From positions 55,840-119,839 of the forward strand of contig CAJNBT010000008.1 of NCBI GenBank assembly GCA_905221085.1: a DNA stretch of 64,000 nt, given 5' to 3'. The notes beneath the pieces are model-generated. The model did no database searches and was not told the DNA's origin. It was given only the letters and a program-made list of their open reading frames with translations. Origin of the DNA: a bacterium (GTDB lineage Bacteria > Bacillota > Bacilli > Lactobacillales > Streptococcaceae). The translations under genes and the position numbers were made by a program. Shown here piece by piece: positions 1 to 8,570 of the stretch. Every line of letters begins with the position of its first letter. Position 1 is the stretch's first letter.

Positions 1-1
1 A

Positions 2-133
2 CCAGCTAGCCTTAACCCAGTACTTGCTCCATTGCCACTAGCTATTATCGGAGCAGCCCTCCTAGCCCTTCGCTTCTATCTCAAGAAACGCTTGAACATC
101 CGCAGCGCAAGTGCAGGACCAACACGCTATTAA
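2..133 (+). CDS. C-terminal end of a membrane protein (5' end outside window)
   Basis: The reading frame is open from the window edge to a TAA at 131-133 and gives 43 residues. It has one clear hydrophobic segment (about residues 6-24, rich in A, L and I). A basic stretch (LKKRLNIRS) follows, then a short polar tail ending GPTRY. This fits the last transmembrane helix of an integral membrane protein with a cytoplasmic C-terminus. A strong terminator hairpin follows immediately, so this is the end of a transcription unit. The family cannot be named from so short a piece; a transporter is only a guess. Confidence 0.6.
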   Translation, partial: PASLNPVLAPLPLAIIGAALLALRFYLKKRLNIRSASAGPTRY

Positions 134-143
134 GAAGAATCAT

Positions 144-172
144 AAAAGCAACTGCAGGCGCGGTTGCTTTTT
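144..172 (+). terminator. Rho-independent terminator
   Basis: The stem AAAAGCAACTGC pairs with GCGGTTGCTTTT around an AGGC loop, with one G-T pair, and runs into a T tract. It ends the transcript of the truncated membrane protein. Confidence 0.8.
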
Positions 173-248
173 ACTACTTTCTTGATTTAAAAGCATTCTT
201 CTGAAATCCTACATAGCTTTCTCTTATATTTTGTGATAAAATAGGCTC

Positions 249-353
249 ATACTCAATGAAAATCAAAGAGCAAACTAGGAAGCTAGCCGCAGGCTGTACT
301 TGAGTACGGCAAGGCAAAGCTGACGTGGTTTGAATTTGATTTTCGAAGAGTAT
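249..353. repeat. BOX element (boxA-boxC type)
   Basis: This 105-bp intergenic element starts ATACTCAATGAAAATCAAAG and ends TTTTCGAAGAGTAT, so its ends are inverted repeats. The inner part carries the hallmark BOX sequences: CTAGCCGCAGGCTG, and GGCAAGGCAAAGCTGACG, which is close to the BOX-PCR primer site. No boxB module is seen, so it is the short A-C form. BOX elements are typical of S. pneumoniae and close relatives, where they are transcribed and affect neighbouring genes. This copy lies just upstream of the S66 peptidase gene. Confidence 0.85.
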
Positions 354-378
354 CAATCTATTTCTAGGAGGATGAGAT

Positions 379-1413
379 ATAGTTTCTACCATTGGTATTG
401 TTAGTTTATCTAGTGGCATTATCGGAGAGGACTTTGTCAAACACGAAGTAGACTTGGGTGTCCAACGTCTCAAGGATCTAGGACTCAATCCTATCTTTTT
501 GCCCCATTCGCTAAAAGGCTTAGACTTTATCAAGGACCATCCTGAAGCACGTGCAGAGGATTTGATTCATGCCTTTTCTGATGATAGCATCGACATGATC
601 CTATGCGCCATCGGTGGGGATAATACCTATCGTTTGTTGCCCTACCTTTTTGAAAATGACCAACTAGAAAAGGTTATCAAACAAAAGATTTTTCTTGGTT
701 TCTCAGATACAACCATGAACCACCTTATGTTGCATAAACTAGGTATTAAAACTTTTTATGGTCAATCCTTTTTAACAGACATTTGTGAATTAGACAAGGA
801 AATGTTAGCCTATAGCCTTCACTACTTTAAAGAATTGATTGAGACGGGAAGAATCTCAGAAATCCGCCCTAGCGACGTTTGGTATGAGGAACGAACTGAC
901 TTCAGTCCCAAGGCTCTGGGAACACCTCGTATCAATCATACAAATACTGGTTTTGACTTGTTACAAGGAAATGCCCAGTTCGAGGGGGAAATCCTCGGTG
1001 GGTGTCTTGAATCCCTCTACGATATCTTTGACAACTCTCGATACGCAGATAGCACGGAGCTCTGCCAAAAGTACAAACTTTTCCCTGACTTGTCAGACTG
1101 GGAAGGAAAGATCCTCTTGCTAGAGACAAGCGAAGAAAAGCCAGAGCCAGAATATTTCAAAAAGATGTTGCAGACTTTAAAGGAAACTGGGATATTCGAG
1201 GTCATCAGTGGACTCTTGGTCGGAAAACCTATGGATGAAACTTTCTATGACGACTATAAAGAGGCACTATTGGATATCATTGATAGCAATATCCCGATTG
1301 TCTATAATCTGAATGTCGGCCACGCAACTCCAAGAGCCATTGTTCCCTTTGGAGTCCACGCTCATGTAGATGCACAGGAACAAGTCATTCGCTTTGACTA
1401 TAACAAAAAATAA
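379..1413 (+). CDS. S66-family LD-carboxypeptidase / MccF-like serine peptidase with non-standard start
   Basis: A cytoplasmic serine peptidase of family S66 (LD-carboxypeptidase, or MccF which cleaves microcin C-type peptidyl-nucleotides). The family triad is visible: nucleophile Ser in GFSDTTMNH (about residue 109 from the 379 start), Glu in LLLETSEE and His in NVGHATPR. The conserved N-terminal strand (VSTIGIVSLSSG) is encoded from 382, before any ATG. An ideal AGGAGG at 366-371 points 7 bases upstream to an ATA codon at 379, where ATG is expected. An in-frame stop (373-375) excludes an earlier start. The ATG at 372 is out of frame and soon ends. The next ordinary candidate, TTG at 454, would delete the first strand of the fold. 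Either ATA is used inefficiently or the start codon was recently lost; the rest of the gene is intact. Self-immunity or murein recycling are both possible roles. Confidence 0.85.
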   Translation: MVSTIGIVSLSSGIIGEDFVKHEVDLGVQRLKDLGLNPIFLPHSLKGLDFIKDHPEARAEDLIHAFSDDSIDMILCAIGGDNTYRLLPYLFENDQLEKVIKQKIFLGFSDTTMNHLMLHKLGIKTFYGQSFLTDICELDKEMLAYSLHYFKELIETGRISEIRPSDVWYEERTDFSPKALGTPRINHTNTGFDLLQGNAQFEGEILGGCLESLYDIFDNSRYADSTELCQKYKLFPDLSDWEGKILLLETSEEKPEPEYFKKMLQTLKETGIFEVISGLLVGKPMDETFYDDYKEALLDIIDSNIPIVYNLNVGHATPRAIVPFGVHAHVDAQEQVIRFDYNKK

Positions 1414-1518
1414 ATAGTTTCTCTATTTTTGTGCTTTTGTATTGGTTTTCGTTACAATTTATATCTGAATTTATTGCATTTCGCTAATTTCTATGATATC
1501 CTTTTAAAGGAGGTGTAT

Positions 1519-1782
1519 ATGACAAAACAAAAAATTAATCGAATCGTAGGTTCTATTGGTGCCTTTATTGGAATTATAGTATTTATTGCCTACATTCCTC
1601 AAATTATCGCTAATTTACAGGGAAATAAAGCTCAACCATTTCAACCTTTATCAGCTGCTATATCTTGCTTAATCTGGGTTATTTATGGATGGACAAAAGA
1701 ACCTAAGAAGGATTGGATATTAATCATTCCAAATTCAGCCGGTGTTATTTTAGGTGGAATCACTTTTCTGACTTCACTCTAA
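1519..1782 (+). CDS. SemiSWEET-family sugar transporter
   Basis: An 87-residue membrane protein with three predicted helices (about 9-28, 45-60 and 68-87). It has the PQ-loop signature YIPQI in the first helix, matching bacterial SemiSWEETs, which dimerise to form a six-helix sugar uniporter. The ATG at 1519 is chosen because AAAGGAGG lies just upstream; a longer reading to 1429 has no such site. It follows the S66 peptidase by about 100 bp and ends before a shared terminator. The substrate cannot be read from sequence. Confidence 0.75.
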   Translation: MTKQKINRIVGSIGAFIGIIVFIAYIPQIIANLQGNKAQPFQPLSAAISCLIWVIYGWTKEPKKDWILIIPNSAGVILGGITFLTSL

Positions 1783-1801
1783 CAAATATACTAGTATGTA
1801 T

Positions 1802-1832
1802 AAAAAGCTGAGATAAATTTCTCAGCTTTTTT
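1802..1832. terminator. Bidirectional terminator between convergent genes
   Basis: A perfect hairpin (AAAAAGCTGAGA, TAAA-type loop, TCTCAGCTTTTTT) lies between the SemiSWEET gene and tag. It has A and T tracts on both sides, so it can stop transcription from either direction. Confidence 0.85.
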
Positions 1833-1866
1833 CTATATTCTCAGATATTCTAATTACCTATACTCA

Positions 1867-2430
1867 CTAATTCCTGCTTTTCCACTCGCAATCATTCTCA
1901 TGGTCATCAACTAGCCCTGCAGCCTGTAAAAAAGACAGGACGGCGACTGGACCTGTGAACTTGAAACCTCGTTTTTTGAGATCTTTGGCTAATTTCTCAG
2001 ACAAGGATGTTTTAGCTGGGGCTTGGCGATAATCAGGAACATCGTTAACGATCGTTTTCCCCTCAACAAAAGACCAAAGATAGGCATTAAAAGAGCCATA
2101 TTCTACCTGTAACCGTAGAAAGGCTTGGGCATTAGCACGTGTAGCAAAAATCTTGGCTCTATTTCGGATGATGGCTGGATTATCCAGCAAGGCTTCCAAT
2201 TCGGTATCAGTCATCTCTGCGACCGCTTGAATTTGATAGCCATGAAAGGCTTCTCGGAAAGCTTGTCGTTTGTTGAGAACCGTTTCCCAAGACAGGCCCG
2301 CTTGATAGGTTTCCATACACAACAACTCAAACAATGCTTGGTCATCATGGAGGGGCTGCCCCCACTCCTCATCATGATAGGCGATATAGAGCGGATTGGT
2401 CATCTTGACCCACGAACAACGTTTTGTCAT
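1867..2430 (-). CDS. tag: DNA-3-methyladenine glycosylase I
   Basis: Removes 3-methyladenine from alkylated DNA, the first step of base excision repair. The 187-residue length and the start TKRCSWV are typical of Tag. The zinc-binding set is present: an N-terminal Cys (C5), an early His in YIAYHDEEWG, and the C-terminal DDHENDCEW His/Cys pair. The motif YHDEEWG is a family hallmark. The start is supported by AGGAG 7 bases upstream. It lies 10 bp downstream of ruvA and is probably co-transcribed with mutL-ruvA as a DNA repair operon. Confidence 0.95.
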   Translation of the reverse strand: MTKRCSWVKMTNPLYIAYHDEEWGQPLHDDQALFELLCMETYQAGLSWETVLNKRQAFREAFHGYQIQAVAEMTDTELEALLDNPAIIRNRAKIFATRANAQAFLRLQVEYGSFNAYLWSFVEGKTIVNDVPDYRQAPAKTSLSEKLAKDLKKRGFKFTGPVAVLSFLQAAGLVDDHENDCEWKSRN

Positions 2431-2439
2431 GCTCTGCTC

Positions 2440-3033
2440 CTATTTGACCAACATTTTAAGGGCCGACTTGATATAGTTCTCAGCTGTATCTGTCGTTCCT
2501 TCAAAGAATTTCTTGATTTTCTTGAGCTCGATTGCCTTGTAGCCCAAAGCCAACATGGCTTCCATAGCTTCTTCCAATTCTTGGTTTTCAGCGCTAGCTT
2601 GCACTGCCACCTTGGCAGGAAGATCATCTCCTGCAACTACTACCTTGCCTTCCAAGTCCAACACCATCTGCTGGGCTGTTTTCTTGCCAATTTTAGGGAA
2701 CTTAGTCAAGTAGGTGATGTTCTTGGTTTCAATGGCTTGAACCAAGCCAGCGTTGTCATCAGCAGCGATAATAGCAAGAGCTGATACAGGACCAATCCCA
2801 GAAACCGAAATCAGACTGAGAAAGAGCTTTTTCTCGTCTTCTGAGCGAAAGCCATAAAGCAGATGGGCATCCTCACGGACAACTTGGTGCACATAAATCT
2901 GAGTTTCTTGATTAACCTGACCCGAGTGGGCATAAGGATTGGCCACATGCAAGATATAGCCGATACCGTTGACTTCAAGAACAATGTATTTGGCAGTGAT
3001 TTTGGTGATGATTCCTTTTAGATATTCGTACAT
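2440..3033 (-). CDS. ruvA: Holliday junction branch-migration protein RuvA
   Basis: RuvA binds four-way DNA junctions and loads the RuvB motor. The 197-residue protein has the N-terminal OB fold ([23 protein letters not shown]). Two helix-hairpin-helix segments follow ([14 protein letters not shown] and [19 protein letters not shown]), then an acidic linker and a C-terminal domain III that contacts RuvB. Start ATG is preceded by AAAAGGAAAA. It is 15 bp downstream of mutL. In the pneumococcal reference I recall a riboflavin operon between hexB and ruvA; here the two genes are adjacent. Confidence 0.95.
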   Translation of the reverse strand: MYEYLKGIITKITAKYIVLEVNGIGYILHVANPYAHSGQVNQETQIYVHQVVREDAHLLYGFRSEDEKKLFLSLISVSGIGPVSALAIIAADDNAGLVQAIETKNITYLTKFPKIGKKTAQQMVLDLEGKVVVAGDDLPAKVAVQASAENQELEEAMEAMLALGYKAIELKKIKKFFEGTTDTAENYIKSALKMLVK

Positions 3034-3048
3034 AGTTTTCCTTTTAGT

Positions 3049-4998
3049 TTAATATTTCCCCAATTCACGGAGACTGGTGTGATTTTCCTGAATACGTCGG
3101 AACATCTTTTCCATATCCGACTTGGTAAAATGCACCAAAACAGGGCGTCCATGGGGACAGTTATAGGGATTGTCACATTGAGAGAGCTGATAAAGGAGCT
3201 GTCTGGCTGAATGATCATCGATACGATGATTGGCCTTGATGGACCGCTTGCAGGACATCATAATAGCCAACTCTGCTCGGTATTTCTTGATCGAAACTTC
3301 CTTGGTCAAAAGGAGCATGTCGCACATCTCATAGATGCCTGATTCAATCTCTTCTTCTGCCATCCAAATAGGATGTTCACGTAGGATGAATTGATTTTCC
3401 CCGTACTCTGCTAGAAAGACGCCTACTTCCTCCAAAAGTGCCATTCTTTCCTTGAGACGGAGGGCATCATCCGCTGGAAATTCAAAGATATAGGGCACTA
3501 GGAGTTGCTGCTGGCTCTGGTCAACATTGCCAATGCTTTCACGATATTCCTCATATTTAACCCGTTCCTGAGCCGCATGTTGGTCTATGATGTAGAGCCC
3601 ATCTCTCCCTTGGGCAAAGAGATAAGTCCCGTGCATTTGTCCGAAAAACTCCAACTCTGGAAAGCTGGATGATTCTTCTCGCTCCAGCTTGTCATAGGCC
3701 TTATCCAAACTGGCTAAATCTAGCTCTGGATGGTCTAGTTGGTCGTAGTTAGCAGACTTTCTCTCTGCAAAATGCAGTTTTGCTGGCTTTGTCAATTGCT
3801 CCAAGGTTTCTTTGGCAAACAGGGTTAAATCCTGCTTCTCTTCAGTCAGATTCACCTGATAATCAGCCACCTCAGCTTGGCTAGGTCTTGTCGGATCAGT
3901 TTGCTCATAGTAAAGTGTATTTTCTTTGAGCGGGAGAATGGTCTGCTCCACCTTCTCACGGTTGCGCACAGTCGATTTGGCAAGATTTTCCAAGGCATCA
4001 GGTATCAAGGTTTGTTCCTTGAGACTATTTGCAATAGCTTCTGAGACAAGCGTCATCAGTTCTTTTTCCTTGGAAATCCGCACCTCTTGCTTGGTTGGAT
4101 GCACATTGACATCCGCTAGATAAGGATCGATATGAATATGAATGACAGCCAGTGGAAAACGGCCTACCATAAGCTTACTACCATAGCCGTCAAGAATAGC
4201 ACGATTGAGTAAAAAGTTCTTGATATAACGGCCATTGATGAAGAGGCTGATATAGTTGCGATTAGCTCGAGTCAAGTCAGGCAAGGACACAAAACCTGTA
4301 ATTTCGAAATCAAGGTCAGAATTCTCAATTTCAATCATCTTCTTGGCACTCGCCAAACCGTAAATCCCTGCAATAGCTTGACGCAGTTGACCAGTCCCAG
4401 CTGTCCGCGTCATTTCCTTGCCATCACTAATCAAGCTAAAAGAAATCTCAGGATGGGCCAAACCCAGACGATTGACAATATCAATGATATGAGACAACTC
4501 CGCTTGCTGACTCTTCATATACTTGAGGCGGGCAGGCGTGTTGAAAAAGAGGTCCTCCACACAAACCTTGGTTCCCACAGGACTAGTCGCTGGGATGACT
4601 TCCTCAACTTCACCCCCACGCGCGACTAGCTTGGTCCCGTGACTTGCGCCATCCACCGCAGTCAACAGAGTCAAAACACTAACAGACGCTATAGAAGGCA
4701 GGGCTTCACCTCGAAAACCAAGCGTCCGAATCCGAAAGAGATCTGCCTGATTTTTTATCTTACTGGTCGCATGACGACGCAGGGCCAATTCCACCTCATC
4801 GTGGGCAATTCCATGACCATTATCTGTGATTTGAATCTTCTTAAGACCTGCTTCCTCAATCTCAACGATAATCTGGCTAGAGCCCGCGTCAATAGCGTTT
4901 TCTACCAGCTCCTTAACAACGCTAGCTGGACGCTCGATAACCTCTCCTGCCGCAATCTGGTTTGCCAGCACCTCTGGCAATTCAATAATATGAGACAT
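3049..4998 (-). CDS. mutL: DNA mismatch repair protein MutL (HexB)
   Basis: The coordinating ATPase of mismatch repair (649 aa). The N-terminal GHKL ATPase motifs are clear: ENAIDAG, DNGHGI, GFRGEAL and FNTPAR. After a variable linker (about residues 330-450) comes the dimerisation/endonuclease domain. It carries the metal-binding motif [13 protein letters not shown], matching DQHA(X)2E(X)4E, plus [10 protein letters not shown] and CPHGRP. So this is a nicking-type MutL, as expected in a Gram-positive lacking MutH. The start follows an AGGGG site. It is the first gene of mutL-ruvA-tag, with a promoter just upstream. Confidence 0.97.
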   Translation of the reverse strand: MSHIIELPEVLANQIAAGEVIERPASVVKELVENAIDAGSSQIIVEIEEAGLKKIQITDNGHGIAHDEVELALRRHATSKIKNQADLFRIRTLGFRGEALPSIASVSVLTLLTAVDGASHGTKLVARGGEVEEVIPATSPVGTKVCVEDLFFNTPARLKYMKSQQAELSHIIDIVNRLGLAHPEISFSLISDGKEMTRTAGTGQLRQAIAGIYGLASAKKMIEIENSDLDFEITGFVSLPDLTRANRNYISLFINGRYIKNFLLNRAILDGYGSKLMVGRFPLAVIHIHIDPYLADVNVHPTKQEVRISKEKELMTLVSEAIANSLKEQTLIPDALENLAKSTVRNREKVEQTILPLKENTLYYEQTDPTRPSQAEVADYQVNLTEEKQDLTLFAKETLEQLTKPAKLHFAERKSANYDQLDHPELDLASLDKAYDKLEREESSSFPELEFFGQMHGTYLFAQGRDGLYIIDQHAAQERVKYEEYRESIGNVDQSQQQLLVPYIFEFPADDALRLKERMALLEEVGVFLAEYGENQFILREHPIWMAEEEIESGIYEMCDMLLLTKEVSIKKYRAELAIMMSCKRSIKANHRIDDHSARQLLYQLSQCDNPYNCPHGRPVLVHFTKSDMEKMFRRIQENHTSLRELGKY

Positions 4999-5045
4999 TT
5001 TTCAGCCCCTTTCTGTATCTATTTTCCTAGAAATTGATTAGTGCT

Positions 5046-5051
5046 ATTATA
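5046..5051 (-). promoter_or_regulatory. Extended -10 promoter of mutL-ruvA-tag
   Basis: On the minus strand the sequence reads TGGTATAAT, a consensus -10 with the extended TG motif, about 50 bp before the mutL ATG. No strong -35 is seen, which is common for extended -10 promoters. Confidence 0.6.
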
Positions 5052-5204
5052 CCATATTTCAGATAGGACAGAAAAGCAAGCACCACATAGGAGCCAAATC
5101 CCTCCACATAGACAAAGTCCCTTGCCAGGTGTCGTAAAATAGTGTTTAATAAAGGTGTACAAGAAGTGATCACAATTTTGTATGAAAAACAAGGAGAGAA
5201 ATTT

Positions 5205-5645
5205 ATGAAAGTAGAACTACAGATTAGTGAAGTTTACGAAGAGGAAAAGCTGATTGTTCAAGCACCTCAGCCGACAGATAAAGTCCAGAAAGTCATCGAG
5301 TTCGCAGAAAATCTGGATCTAACAGAAAAAATCAAAGGGAAAATCGATAATCAGGTCTATCTCGTTGAGATTGGCAAGATTCAACGCTTCTATATCGAGA
5401 ATCGGAAGGTTCTAGCAGAAACCGCGAGTCAGACCTACAGCATTGATTTGCGACTCTATCAGGTCCTTGAAATTCTGCCAACCAATTTTATCCAAATTTC
5501 CCAATCAGAAATCATCAATATCGATTCCATCTCTCATCTCAAGCTCACCCCCAACGGCCTAGTAGAAATTTTCTTGAAAAACGAAAGCTTCACCTACTCT
5601 TCACGCCGTTATCTAAAAACCATCAAGGAGAAATTAGAACTATGA
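5205..5645 (+). CDS. LytTR-family DNA-binding regulator
   Basis: A 146-residue protein with a LytTR DNA-binding domain in its C-terminal two thirds (YLVEIGKIQRFYIENRKV, FIQISQSEIINIDSI, SSRRYLKTIKEKL). It has no receiver domain. The ATG at 5205 is chosen because AAGGAGAG lies just upstream. The following gene overlaps by 4 bp (ATGA) and encodes a membrane protein. This fits streptococcal LytTR regulatory systems, in which the membrane partner restrains the regulator and the pair controls its own operon (for example HdrRM and BrsRM in S. mutans). That role is inferred from family and arrangement; its targets are unknown. Confidence 0.8.
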   Translation: MKVELQISEVYEEEKLIVQAPQPTDKVQKVIEFAENLDLTEKIKGKIDNQVYLVEIGKIQRFYIENRKVLAETASQTYSIDLRLYQVLEILPTNFIQISQSEIINIDSISHLKLTPNGLVEIFLKNESFTYSSRRYLKTIKEKLEL

Positions 5646-6100
5646 AAAAACAAATCTTCCACGACGCAGCTACTGGTGTCCTCATCGGTCTCATCCTCTC
5701 TATCATCTTTTCACTCATTTATGCACCAAGTACCTACGCCCCGTTAAGTCCCGACTCTCTCATCGGACAAGTGATGACTCAACATCAAGTTCACGGTGCC
5801 TTGGTCTTGCTCTACTGCACACTGATCTGGGCAGCCATTGGTATTCTCTTCAACTTTGGCAAGCGATTATTCAGTCGTGACTGGAGCTTGCTCCGTGCAA
5901 CTCTGACTCATTTTTTCCTCATGCTAGTAGGCTTTGTCCCACTAGCAACTCTGGCAGGTTGGTTCCCCTTCCACTGGATCTTCTATCTCCAGCTCATTAT
6001 CGAGTTTGCGATTGTCTACCTCATCATTTGGACTATTTCCTATAAAAGAGCATCAAAAAAAGTAGACCATATCAATCAACTCTTGGAGCATAGAAAATAG
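5642..6100 (+). CDS. DUF3021-type membrane protein, likely partner of the LytTR regulator
   Basis: A 152-residue protein with four predicted membrane helices (about 12-30, 48-68, 83-103, 108-130) and a basic C-terminal tail (YKRASKKVDHINQLLEHRK). It overlaps the LytTR gene by 4 bp, so translation is probably coupled. DUF3021 proteins sit beside LytTR regulators throughout the streptococci and are thought to hold them inactive at the membrane. The signal sensed is unknown. Confidence 0.75.
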   Translation: MKKQIFHDAATGVLIGLILSIIFSLIYAPSTYAPLSPDSLIGQVMTQHQVHGALVLLYCTLIWAAIGILFNFGKRLFSRDWSLLRATLTHFFLMLVGFVPLATLAGWFPFHWIFYLQLIIEFAIVYLIIWTISYKRASKKVDHINQLLEHRK

Positions 6101-6136
6101 GAACTACCTAGGATAAATAAAAAGCCAAGCCGAAGC

Positions 6137-6601
6137 TTAACTTTCCAACTCATACAAATCTGCGATAATCGCTGCAACATGTTTGATATCTTCCAGCATG
6201 CCTCGCATTTCAAAGTCAGCCAATACAGGGAAACCAAAACGTTGACTGTATTGCTTGGCTGTCAGGCAGTATTGGTTATTAAAGTTACGATTTCCTGAAC
6301 CAACCACACCAAAACACTTACTAGCATTATCACCATAGGCGATAAAATCCCCTACTGGTGTTGTCAAAATCTCGACATCTCCGTTATCAACGCCATTCCC
6401 ACCTTCAAGGTAGGTCGGTAGAAAGGCGACGTAAGGGTGGTCCATTTCATAGAAATCGTGACCTTCCTTGACCAAATCCTTGATATGAATCTTTTGAACC
6501 TCTATTCCCTCGTACTGGGACAAGAGATAGTCTTTCAAGCGCGTCACAAAACTCTCAGTATTGCCACTCAAACTAATATAAACTAAAGAAATTGTCTTCA
6601 T
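6137..6601 (-). CDS. nrdI: NrdI-family flavodoxin-like protein
   Basis: A 154-residue flavodoxin-fold protein. NrdI supplies an oxidant to assemble the dimanganese-tyrosyl cofactor of class Ib ribonucleotide reductase. The FMN phosphate loop is visible as SLSGNTESF near the N-terminus; GSGNRNFNNQYC is the characteristic second FMN-contacting loop. ATG at 6601 is chosen because GGAGG lies upstream; a longer reading would run through the preceding gene. No nrdE or nrdF is in the window, so this is a stand-alone copy. Its role in the reductase system is inferred from the family. Confidence 0.85.
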   Translation of the reverse strand: MKTISLVYISLSGNTESFVTRLKDYLLSQYEGIEVQKIHIKDLVKEGHDFYEMDHPYVAFLPTYLEGGNGVDNGDVEILTTPVGDFIAYGDNASKCFGVVGSGNRNFNNQYCLTAKQYSQRFGFPVLADFEMRGMLEDIKHVAAIIADLYELES

Positions 6602-6678
6602 ATTTTCCTCCATGATTTTATTTTTAATCGAAAAAGAACTACCAAGATTGTAACTTGATAGCTCTTTTTTGTCAATAC

Positions 6679-7212
6679 TTAAGCAACTTCTTCTGTTTCC
6701 TCTTCTTCTGCCAAGGCTTTTTGTTGACGCCACATCTTATAGAAGACAAGGGCTAGGAAAAGAACATTTATGACGATATAGAAAATGCTAACGGCTTGTG
6801 AAATAACACTTATCCCTAAACGCATGGTCTCATCGTGAACTAACTGCACAGCGTCTTGTAAAGTCACATAGCCATAAATCGAACCAATAATAGCTAACAA
6901 AACATAGCCAACGTAAGTATAGTTTGCATATTGCAAATTCTTACGAATAAGGAATACAATCGCTACTACCACTAAAATAGCAGATAGCACAATCAAGGCC
7001 ATATTAAAAATAGAATGAGTTGATTCTGCTACTCTATAGGTGTAATTGATGTTGTCTTCTAATTGCTGAGCACTGACCCCTGCAACTTGTTTCTGAGCGG
7101 CACGAAGGGCTTCTTTACTAGGCAAGGGACTCAACATTCCAAACAGAGACATAGCTGAAATAAGAGCAGACAAGATTAGCAAGACCCATAGATAAATCGG
7201 TTTCTTTTTCAT
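6679..7212 (-). CDS. Conserved streptococcal membrane protein of unknown function
   Basis: A 177-residue protein with four predicted helices: an N-terminal one (about 6-28), two central ones around 68-90 and 96-118, and one around 132-158. The loop after helix 1 is rich in A and Q and probably faces outward. The C-terminus is acidic (ALAEEEETEEVA). The start at 7212 has GGAGG-like sequence upstream. It lies 60 bp downstream of the YesN-type regulator gene on the same strand and could share its transcript. No family function is recognised. Confidence 0.75.
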   Translation of the reverse strand: MKKKPIYLWVLLILSALISAMSLFGMLSPLPSKEALRAAQKQVAGVSAQQLEDNINYTYRVAESTHSIFNMALIVLSAILVVVAIVFLIRKNLQYANYTYVGYVLLAIIGSIYGYVTLQDAVQLVHDETMRLGISVISQAVSIFYIVINVLFLALVFYKMWRQQKALAEEEETEEVA

Positions 7213-7272
7213 GATAGAACCTCCTGATATTATTATTGATATTATAGCACCTTTTGTAAGGGAATACAAATC

Positions 7273-8559
7273 TTATAGTATAGTTTCTACCTGTTTTCGG
7301 TAGGCTTTTGGCGATTTTCCGCACAATTTTCGGAACACTTTATAGAAATATCCCACGTTACTGTAACCAACAGCATAACAAATATCTTCGATACTGTCAC
7401 TAGTCGAAAGTAAGAGTTGTTGGGCAGCCTTAATGCGTTGTTTGTTTAGTAACTCTGCGAAAGTCGAATTGGTTTCTCGCTTAATCAACTGACCTAGATA
7501 GACAGGATTGATAAAAAGATCCTTACTGATATCCTTGAGCGAAAGTTCTTTCTGATAATCACGCCCAATAACTTCCAGTATACTGACCACATTTTCATTC
7601 ATGCGATATTGCCCAAAAAAGCGGGTCAGAGTTTCCTTAATATAAGGAACCAATTCATCAAAGGATTGAATAGCATGAATCGTTTTGACAATATCCGTTA
7701 AATCATCAGCTTTTAGATGTTCAAACAAGTGAAAGACATCCATGACAAACTGGATAAAAAGCTGTTTGGTAATCGGAACACGCGGCGTATTTTCAAGAAC
7801 CACCTTCTCCAAGAGGTTTAACTCTTCCACGATTTGATTGAGATTCCCCTGAATGATAACCCTATAAATCGGTTCGTAATAGGCAAAGAGACTCTCAGAC
7901 TGTTTTAAATTTACAGAACCGTAAAAGAGGGCTTTCTCAGCATTCAGCTTCCAGCGTTCAAAGTGTTCTTGATAGGGAGCTTCAAAGGGAGTAACGACTA
8001 AACCATCTAGGGGTTGATCAGAAATAAAAATCTGCCAGTCTTGACCCAATACATAGTAGGGAATGGTGAAAGAGCCTTGTTTTTCCTTGGATAGGCCTAT
8101 CCACCAATTCTCCTTACCTCCTAGATAACTAACAAATCCAGCCTCGTCTAAATCTTGACTGAGGGTCTGACTTTTCTTTCCTCTCTCGCCGAGCTGACCT
8201 GCAATCTTCTCCAGCAGATTTCCCAACTCTACCTTATCAACAGGTTTGACCAGATAGTCCACCACACTAAGGTTCATTGCTCTTTTGACATAATCAAACT
8301 CCTGATAACCTGAAAGCAGGATATAGGCAGCATCTGGTAAAATCTCTTTCATTTCCCGAATCATGTCAAGTCCTGTTTTGTCGGGCATATTGACATCGGA
8401 AATGACCACATCGATAGGATTTTCCTGAACATATTCTAGGGCTTCATCGGCATGACTGGCTGTTGCGACGACCTCCATACCCCACTTATCAAAGGGAATC
8501 AAACGTTTCAGACCTTCTGTCACCATGTACTCATCATCTACTAATAATACTTTATACAT
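7273..8559 (-). CDS. YesN-type AraC-family response regulator (TCS07-like)
   Basis: A 428-residue response regulator. The receiver domain (1-120) has the acidic pocket VDDE, phospho-acceptor Asp55 in VISDVNMPD and Lys in LVKPVDK. A middle region follows. The C-terminal 100 residues form two helix-turn-helix motifs of the AraC type (LSLKDISKDLFINPVYLGQLI, then DSIEDICYAVGYSNVGYFYKVFRK). It follows the histidine kinase gene by 11 bp. Position and domain set match pneumococcal TCS07 (YesMN), reported to control host N-glycan use. That is relevant here because an N-glycan locus lies 40 kb away. The regulon link is recalled, not shown by this sequence. Confidence 0.92.
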   Translation of the reverse strand: MYKVLLVDDEYMVTEGLKRLIPFDKWGMEVVATASHADEALEYVQENPIDVVISDVNMPDKTGLDMIREMKEILPDAAYILLSGYQEFDYVKRAMNLSVVDYLVKPVDKVELGNLLEKIAGQLGERGKKSQTLSQDLDEAGFVSYLGGKENWWIGLSKEKQGSFTIPYYVLGQDWQIFISDQPLDGLVVTPFEAPYQEHFERWKLNAEKALFYGSVNLKQSESLFAYYEPIYRVIIQGNLNQIVEELNLLEKVVLENTPRVPITKQLFIQFVMDVFHLFEHLKADDLTDIVKTIHAIQSFDELVPYIKETLTRFFGQYRMNENVVSILEVIGRDYQKELSLKDISKDLFINPVYLGQLIKRETNSTFAELLNKQRIKAAQQLLLSTSDSIEDICYAVGYSNVGYFYKVFRKLCGKSPKAYRKQVETIL

Positions 8560-8570
8560 TTTCTCCCTTT

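Noticed and set aside
174..533. 119-codon frame on the minus strand
   Set aside because: It crosses the BOX element and the start of the S66 gene and has no ribosome site; such frames are common in BOX elements.
2125..2784. 219-codon frame on the plus strand
   Set aside because: Antisense to tag and ruvA, both certain genes; no family resemblance.
3013..3033. TACGAATA (perfect com-box) on the minus strand at the ruvA start
   Set aside because: It is the coding sequence of the first RuvA codons (MYEYL) and lies after the start codon, so it cannot be a promoter for ruvA; chance match.
6101..6136. Terminator hairpin between the DUF3021 gene and nrdI
   Set aside because: Only a weak stem (AAGC and GCTT) without a proper T tract is seen.
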